Below, piece after piece: positions 39,124 to 48,100 of a stretch of DNA of 64,000 nucleotides (position 1 is the stretch's first letter; every line of letters starts with the position of its first letter). A program made the position numbers and the translations under genes. Where the stretch lies: contig ONJC01000011.1 of the NCBI GenBank assembly GCA_900318035.1, forward strand, positions 1 through 64,000. Direction: 5' to 3'. A model generated the notes under the pieces. The model was not told the origin of the DNA, made no database searches, and saw only the letters and a list, made by a program, of their open reading frames with translations. The DNA comes from an uncultured Methanobrevibacter sp. Its GTDB lineage: Archaea; Methanobacteriota; Methanobacteria; Methanobacteriales; Methanobacteriaceae.

Positions 39124-42100
39124 ATGGGGGTAAAACTTATTAAGAATTATAAAATCATGCTTGTCATTGCCTTTGTGGCATTGATATGTTCAGTATCGTT
39201 TGTTAGCGCAAATGAAATGGACAATGCAACGAATTTAGAAAACAATGAATTAAGTTTGGATGAATCTGATTTTCAAGTGGATGCTTTAAGCACAGTCAAT
39301 GATGATTCTTCCATAAACGATAATTATAACTCTTCCTCGGAAGATGATTCAAAACTTGGATCTTCCGGCGGGGAAGAAGTTTTAAATGCAAGAGCAGGTG
39401 AAAAGACTATAGATGATTTGAAAAAAGAGGTTGAAAATACTCCTGATGGAGGCACTTTGGTATTGAATTCTGATTACGGTCCAGATAAAACCCTTTATGA
39501 TGATCCGGTTAGCATCGAGAAATCAATAACTATTGATGGTAAAAATCATAGAATTCGTGGAATAGCTTTTTCTGTCAAAACAGATGCTATTAATGTCATA
39601 TTGAAAAACATGCGCTTTGCTGATGAAACCACTCCGTTGATATATGTAGAGTTTGAGATAAGAGGTAAATTTGTGTTGGATGGATGTGTTTTTGACAATT
39701 GTAAATCTAAAACATCAGGTCCTATTCAGGCTTATGGGGGTTATGTTGGTTTTATTGAAATTAGAAATTGTGCTTTTAATAAGTGTGTTGCTGATCCTGC
39801 CCTTTCCTCAGGTTCGGCTCAATGGTATAATTTAATGGCACAATGGGCAGCACAATCTCGAGCTTATCGTATGGAAGGTGGAGCACTGGTTATATCCGCA
39901 GAAAACGCTATTATTGAGAATTGTAATTTTACAAATTGTAAATCTGGTGAGGGTGGTGCAATTTGGATAGGCGGTGTGAATAATATAATTCAAAATTGTA
40001 ATTTTGATAGTAATCATGCTGTTGCTGTTTTTGAAACTGATGCGAGAGGTGTTGGTGGTGCAATGTATGTAGTGGGCGGTTTAGAAATTTTAAACTGTAC
40101 TTTTAAACGTAATACTGGTTCAAGTGTTGGTGGTGGTGCAATTTGGGCAGAGGATTATCATCATGATGATAAGTCTTCCCTTAAAATTAAAGATTGTACT
40201 TTCATAGCAAATTATCTCACAGAAGACTATGATTATCTGAAAGCATGGTCTAGCTTTTTTGAGGGAGGTTCCATTGAAACAAGGTACTACAATACGGAAA
40301 TATCCAATTGTTATTTTGAAGGAACTCCTGAAGACATATCTAGAAAGGGTGGGGCAATAAGAGTATATAATACGAAATCTGTTGATTGGTTGGATTTTTC
40401 TGAGACTACATTCACCATTACTGGCTGCACTTTCAAAAATTTAAAAGCTGATTATGGTGGGGCTCTATATTTAAGTCCACAGACCAAGGGCACAGTTAAG
40501 AATTGTTCATTTATACAAAACACTGCTAATAAAAGAGGTGGTGCGATATATCTAGATTCTAATGGGGTGTTAGTTGATGATTGTGTTTTTAATTCCAATT
40601 CTGCTGAAGATGATGGTGGAGCCATTTATGTCGAAGCAAGACATAATTCAATAAAGAATTCCGTGTTTGTAAACAATAAGGCTAAGGATGAAGGTGGTGC
40701 TTTTTATATCAATGCAAGAAACACTAGCATTGCATTTTCCGCTTTCTTTAGCAACTCTGCTAAAAAGGGTCAGGATATTTATTGTGATTCCAGCTCTTGT
40801 GAGCTTTACAATTCTATCATTCTAGGAAACAGTCCTAAGGAAGCAATTTATTCCGCCAATCAGTTTTCTGCTGCAAGAAATTGGTGGGGCAATGTTGAAA
40901 GCAATAGAAATGTTCAACCGGATGTTGATAAGAAAGTGAACCTTGACAATAATTGGTTTTATCTTAAGGAGAATGTTAAGTATGACCATACAGGTTCACT
41001 GCCTAGTGCGGTTGTTGAAACCAGTATATGGTCTAACAAGTTTAATTATGAGGTCACTAATTATAAAAAATTTTTATTGGATATGAAATTCACCAACACT
41101 GCTTCAAATCAAAATACAATGATTTTAGGTGGTGTTAGCGATTTTATTATTCCATTAACTACAACCAATACTGCAGTAACTCTTTCAAAAGATAAATGGT
41201 CTCATAAAATCAATTTGAAATATGATACTCCTATTTATAATCGTTCATTTTCACATCTGAAACATGATATTGATAATAGCGGTTCTGTTCTGAATTTAAC
41301 TTCCGATTTTGAGTATCTGGATGTTTGCGACAAAACGTTAATCAATGGAATTTTTTTCAATAAAGAGTTAGTCATTGACGGTAATGGTCATACTATTGAT
41401 GGAAAAAATACTGCTTCATTATTCGAAGGGGGCTATGGTAAGGATTTGACCTTGAAAAACATCAATTTTGTCAATATCAAAAATATCTATAAAGCCAATG
41501 GAAATCTTTACATCGAGAATTGTACATTCAACAATTGTGGAAACGGTTTAGAGCTACTCAGAATTACCGCAGGAGTAATTTCAATTAAAAATTCCAAATT
41601 TTATAATTGCAGTTCTGATTCTTCCATGTTCATTTTTGATTCTTATGGAGGGCCGGTTATATCAATTGTTGGTTGTGAATTTATTGGAAATAATGCTAAT
41701 TACATTATAGACGGTCATCGTTGTGTATCACTCAACTTTGTTCAAAATATTTACTTGAATAATAGTATCGCTGATTTTTATAAGTTTAAAATGGGTGACC
41801 CGTCAAATGCAAGTTATGATTACAACTGGTTCGGAAATACCATATACAATTATAGTGTAAAACCTGACTTCAATGTTGACTTGGGTAATTGGATGGTTTT
41901 AGACATTGTAGACGGTGTAAGCACATTTGGTACAAAGTTTGTTTATCTTAAATCCTACAATGCAACTTCCCAAGTGCTTGAAAACGATACTTATCTGGAT
42001 ATTGGTTTCAATGTTTCCTCTTTAGGTGGTGTCGTTGGATATGTGGATGTTATCTCAGGTGTGGGCGCAATGAATTATGACTTTGATTCACAAGATGTTG

Positions 42101-45100
42101 TGACCTTGAGTCATAGGTCTAATAATTTTTTATTTTCTATTATTAATTACTTGCCGGGTTCTTTTACAGATTTGCAGTATCAGATTAACAGTGCAGGTTC
42201 TGTTTTAAACTTGACATGCAACTATGAGTATATGCCTGTTTGCGACTTCAAAATCAAACATATAAGTATTGATAAACCATTGATATTGAATGGTAACGGT
42301 TTTACAATAGATGCTAACGGTATGGTTGCTATTGCTAGAATCACAGCAGGTAATGTTCAAATTTTAAATGCTACTTTTATTAACAGTTACTCTAGTCATA
42401 ATGCGGCAATTGAAATTTATGCAGACAATGTTTTGATTAATTCAACATTTATTAATAACACTCTTAGCTCCAAGAGTATTAGTGGAGCTGCGATTAAGAT
42501 AGGTAGCTCTAATAATGTTGTTATCCATTCAACATTCATTAAGAACAATAATCTTTTAGGTTATGGAGGAGCAATTTCTATTGACCAATCCAATAATGTT
42601 GTCATTGACTCAATATTTGTGAATAATACTGCCATACTTGGTGGTGCAATTTATTCTGAGTGGTCTGATGTATCAATTAGTGGAGTATTTGCAAATAATT
42701 CTGCTAAAAATGGTGCTGCCATTTATATCTCTGCTCGTTCTGATAAGTTAAATAGAATTTATAAATCATTGTTTATATCAAATAGGGGAATTGATAGTGT
42801 TATTAATGTTGCGGGCAATCCAAAGGTTCACGCTGCTGATGTTCATCATTCAATTTTCCTAGATAATAACTGTCTCTATGACATTGCATCAAGTAACAAT
42901 GACATTGTTTATGCGGATTATAACTGGTTTGGAAACACCAATGAAAATTACAATGTTAAACCTAATGTCGCATCAAGCGTTAACTTGAACAGATGGTTGT
43001 TTTTGGATGTCAATGCCAACAGTACTCTTTTAAAAATGGATGAATCAGCAGTCATTAACCTTAGTCTGAATAAGGCTTATGACCGTACCGACAAGAAGAT
43101 TTATGATGTGGGAACTAATCTGCCTGAGGTTTGTTTCGATGTTTCATCTGTCAATAATGCAGCGATTATGGATAAGCTTGAATTGGTTGATGGTAACGGC
43201 CATGCGTCTTATGTGCCTGTTGATGTAGGTATGGGAAGTGTTGATTTCAAATATTATTCATTTAATAAAACAGTTACATTTAATGTGGTTACTGTTCCTG
43301 AAGATTCATTTACAAAATTGCAGGAAATTATCAATAATGCAAGTGTTTATGATAGCATAGTCTTAAACAGGTCTTATAAATATTACCCTAACTTTGATAG
43401 TAATCTTAAGAACGGTATTGTGATTAACAAGGAGCTGACGCTTAACGGTAATGGTCATGTGATTGATGGTGCAAATCAGGCTCGTTTATTCAATATCACC
43501 AAGCCTTCCATTCAACTTGATAATCTGATTTTGGTGAATGCCAATTCAGATAATGGTAGTGCAATATATTCCATAAGGCCTGGAAGTAAGCTGTTCAACT
43601 CAATCGTTTTAAATTCAACCGGTTCAGTAATATATTCCACAAACGAATTCTCTGTGGATAATTGCTGGTTTGGAAACACTGTTGATGATTATGATGTTGC
43701 TCCTAATGTGGGGGGTGATGTTAAATTGAATAACTGGTTGTTCTTGACAGTTGATGTGTCCAAATTTGATTTATTTGTTGGTGAATCTGCTGTCGTCACA
43801 CTTAATTTGACAAATCTTTACGATACCAATGGTGCCGACACTACTTGGACCAATATAATTCCGTTCGCTTTTGATTTGTCTTATTTAGGTGGGGATGTCA
43901 ATGTTTCTGAGGCTGAATTAGTAGATGGTATTTCTAAATTTGAATTTAGAGGTTATGACTTTGAATCTGGATATTTAATTGCTTCTTATTACGATGTCAA
44001 TGAAGAGTTGTTCTTCAATGTAAGTTGTGATGAGGATTCATTTACTGCTCTTCAGAAATTAATCGATAATGCTAATGGCAAAGTTGTTTTGCAGCATGAC
44101 TATAAGTATTACGATTATGATGAGAAACTTAAGAGTGGAATTTTAATTAAAAAATCACACATTGAGATTGATGGTGACGGGCATGTCATTGATGCTTCAA
44201 ATAAAGCAGGTGTGTTTAATATTACTGGAGAATATGTTGCCATATATGATGTGTCTATCGTCAATTCCAAAAATACTGTTTCAGTTGATGGGGGATATGC
44301 TGCTTTCGATAATGTTTCATTTATCAATAACACTGATGTGATATCTGTTGTTGATGGTACTGTGGAAATCGTGGGTTGTTATTTCCTCAATAATTCCAAT
44401 GTTGTTGATTTGAAATCTGCTTATGACGTTTTCATTTCAGATTCCACATTTATAAATAATACTGATATTATCAATGCATTTTATAGTACTTTGACAGTTG
44501 AGAATACCAGTTTCAAAGGTAATGATGTGGGAACATATTGTGTTAGCTTGATTGATTCCAATGCTAAGATTCACTCCTCCAAATTTAATGAGGTTAATTT
44601 AATCAATCCAATTTTCGTATCAATAGATTCTGAGTTATATTTATCCAAAAATACATTAAGCAAATCTCAATACATTGATAATGAGGGTACTATAACTTCA
44701 AAAACCAGAATTGTTATTCCTGGTGAAAAGTATTATGATTTGTTAATCTATGATGATTTGACTTTAAATGCTACAGTTCATGATGACAACGGTAATATTA
44801 TTAAGGGCAATGATTTGGAATTTAATATTAATCCAACAATTGATTATAATGAAAGTTCACAGGGTACTGTTTGGATTTTGGATGTTTATTGTTATCCTTG
44901 TGGTGAACATGAAGTTAATGCTTCTGTAATTGATTCACTTTCTGATTATAGTTCTGATAGTGTCTTGTTAGATGTTTCTAAGTTTTCATCCAGTGTTGAT
45001 TTTGTTTCATTGGATAACATTACCTGTGGTGAAGTTTTAAACGTTAAAGTGGAGTGTATTAACTTTACAGGTGCAGTTATTGAAATCACTGATGATTCCG

Positions 45101-48100
45101 GTGAGGTTATTTTCAGACAAACCGGTGATATGACTGAGATTAATGTCGAATCATTGGATGCTGGAGTATACACATTAACATACACCAATGTCGGTGACGA
45201 TGAATACGAATCATGTTCAGTCATTGCAACATTTGAAGTTTATAAAATCGGATCTGATGTTCTTATTGTAGATAAAGTTGATTCTATCTATGCTCTTAAT
45301 GATTATAGGATAAACTTTACTGTATCCAATAGGACTAATGTCACTGCAAAAATCGTTGATTTAAAGAATGGAGAAGTTGTCTTAAATAGGACTGTTGATG
45401 GTGATTGTCTTTATGTTAACTTGCTTGCAGGTTCATATAATCTTACCGTAACCAATGTGGGTGATAATAATCATGAAACTTCTTCGGATTCAATGGTATT
45501 TGATGTATTGAAAGTCAAGTCATCAGTTAAAGTTGATGATGTGACTGATTATTTCTATGATGATGTTTTAATAACATATGAGGTTGTTAATGCATCAGAC
45601 GTCCATGTGGTTATTCGCGATTTGGCTACTGGTGATGTTAAATATAATTTCACATCAACAAACACTTCAATTTCTGATTTGTATTTTGACAGTGGCCGTT
45701 ATAACATTACACTTTCTGTTGAAGAATCTGACACTACCAGCTACAGCAGTGATTCTAAAGTGTTCAATGTTTTAAAAATCGGTTCTTCAATCGTTGTTGA
45801 GGGTTTGGATGATTATGTTTATGGTGATGATGTAGAGGTTGATGTTGTTGTTGATAACCGTACAACTGTTGTTGTTGAAATTAGAGATAAAACAGGTAAA
45901 ATAGTTTCCAATGAACTCATTGAAGGGGATTACCTGCCAATGCCTGATTTGTCTGCCGGCGAATATGTTTTATTTGCAAGTAATTTGGCAAATGATAATG
46001 TTGCCGGAAGCAATTATACAAAAGCATTCACTATATCTAAAGCAAATTCAATAATTGATATTATATACTTCAATGATACTGTTCCATGGGGTTATTATTT
46101 CGATGTGGAATTTGATGGGGACAATCTTACAGATGTTTACGTTATTGTTCGTGACAGTAACGGTAATGAAATTTCCGGTGGAAATTTAACTAATGATTAT
46201 GGTTATTTCTTATATATGTTAGGTAATTTGCCTCTTGGCGATTATTCAATTGAGATTATTAATCCTGGTGATGAAAATATAACAGGTTGCAGTGTTTCAA
46301 TGAATTTCACCATATTTAAAGGCAATTCCACAGTCGATATTGATAATATCTCTTCTGTTTATGTTGGTGATGATGTATTAATTGAATATTATGTGTTCGT
46401 TCCTGGAATAATTGATGTTGTTGTTAGGGATTCATTGGGTAATATTGTTTATCATGAAGATGATGCGAATATTTTCAATGTCACTGTTTCAGGTTTGCCT
46501 GCCGGTTACTATACAGTTAATGTGACTAATTTGGAAACTGAAAACGTGTTTGGAAATTATTCTGTAAGTAATTTCACTGTTTTCAAATATGATTCTGAGA
46601 CCATATTATATGATGTCAGTGATGTCGTTTATGGTGATAATGTTTTAATTGGTTTTGAAGTGGAAAATCCTACTGTTGTAAATGTTAGGATAACTGATGC
46701 AAGAGGTAATGTTGTTTATGATGAAAATGAAACAGATTACGGTGTTTTTATTACTGATTTGGATGCTGGAGATTATGTTGTTAGTGTAACTAATATTGAG
46801 TCACCTGCTGTGATTGGAAGCAGTGATTCCAAATCATTCAGGGTCTTGAAAGCATCAATTGTTCTGACCGTTTCTGTTGATGATTCTGTTTATGGAGAAT
46901 TGTCTGTTGTTAATGTGGCTTCTAATGTTGATGGTGCTTATATTGTGGATATTGGTGATGAGGAATTGTTTGTTAATGTTGTTAATGGCCGTGGAATGGA
47001 GACTATTGCTCTTGATGCCGGCGATTACACAGCTAAAATTGATTTCACTAATGACAATTATGATATCTCCACAATAGATGATTCATTTACAGTATTTAAA
47101 GCGGATGTTGCTGTGAGTGTTGAGGTTTTAGATAAGGTTTATACTGCTGACGTTAATGGTATTGTATTTGCCAGTGTCGATGGCGAGTACAAAGTATCTA
47201 TCGGTAATTTTGTGGCTTCTGTCACTGTTAAAGATGGTGTGGGTAGCTTTAATGTTGGAATATTGGGTGTAGGTAATTATACTGCATCTGTAAGCTTTGA
47301 TGGTACAAATAATTACAACTCTGCTAATAATGAGACTACATTTGAAGTTACTCAAACTGGAACCAACTTCAACATAATTGCCAGTTCCACTGTAATCACT
47401 TATGGTGGTGCTGTTGAGATTGCTCAAAGCCTTCCTGGTGATGCAACTGGTAGTGTGACCTACAGCTTTGCTAACGGCACTGTTATACAGGTTGTTGGTG
47501 TCAAGGAATCATTTGTATTGTCTGGTTTAGATGCTGGATCTTATGTGGTCTATGCTGATTACAGCGGAGATTCTAATTATGCTCCTTCAAAAGATAGTGT
47601 AACAATTGTTGTTAATAATGCAATCAATAATGTTTTAGTTTATTCTTCTGATGTCGTTTATGGCAAAAACGCTACAATCATAGTTAATGCTGATGTAGAT
47701 GGAGAGTACACTGTTGTTGTCGGTGATAGAAGGTTAATTGTTGATGTTGTAAATGGTAAGGGTGATGTTGGGGTTGCTTTAAATGCGGGCCGTTATGACA
47801 TTGCTGTTGAGTATGTAAATGATAATTATGTGAATAATGTAATTTCTGTTCCATTCACTGTTTCTAAAGCGGATATTGCTTTAACAGTTGAGGTTTTAGA
47901 TAAGGTTTATACTGCTGATGTTAATGGTAATGTATTTGCCAGTGTCGATGGTGAGTACAAAGTAGTTATTGGTAATTATGAAACCCCAGTCATTGTTAAA
48001 AATGGTGTGGGTAGTTTTGATGTTGGAATATTAAATGCAGGTAGTTATGATGCTTATTTAATCTTCTTGGGTGATGATAATCATAATTCTGCTATTAATA

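Noticed and set aside
46877..47427. Extra ORFs inside the adhesin gene on both strands (for example 46877-47077 and 47128-47427)
   Set aside because: They are shadows of the repetitive adhesin frame with no ribosome sites or recognisable domains.
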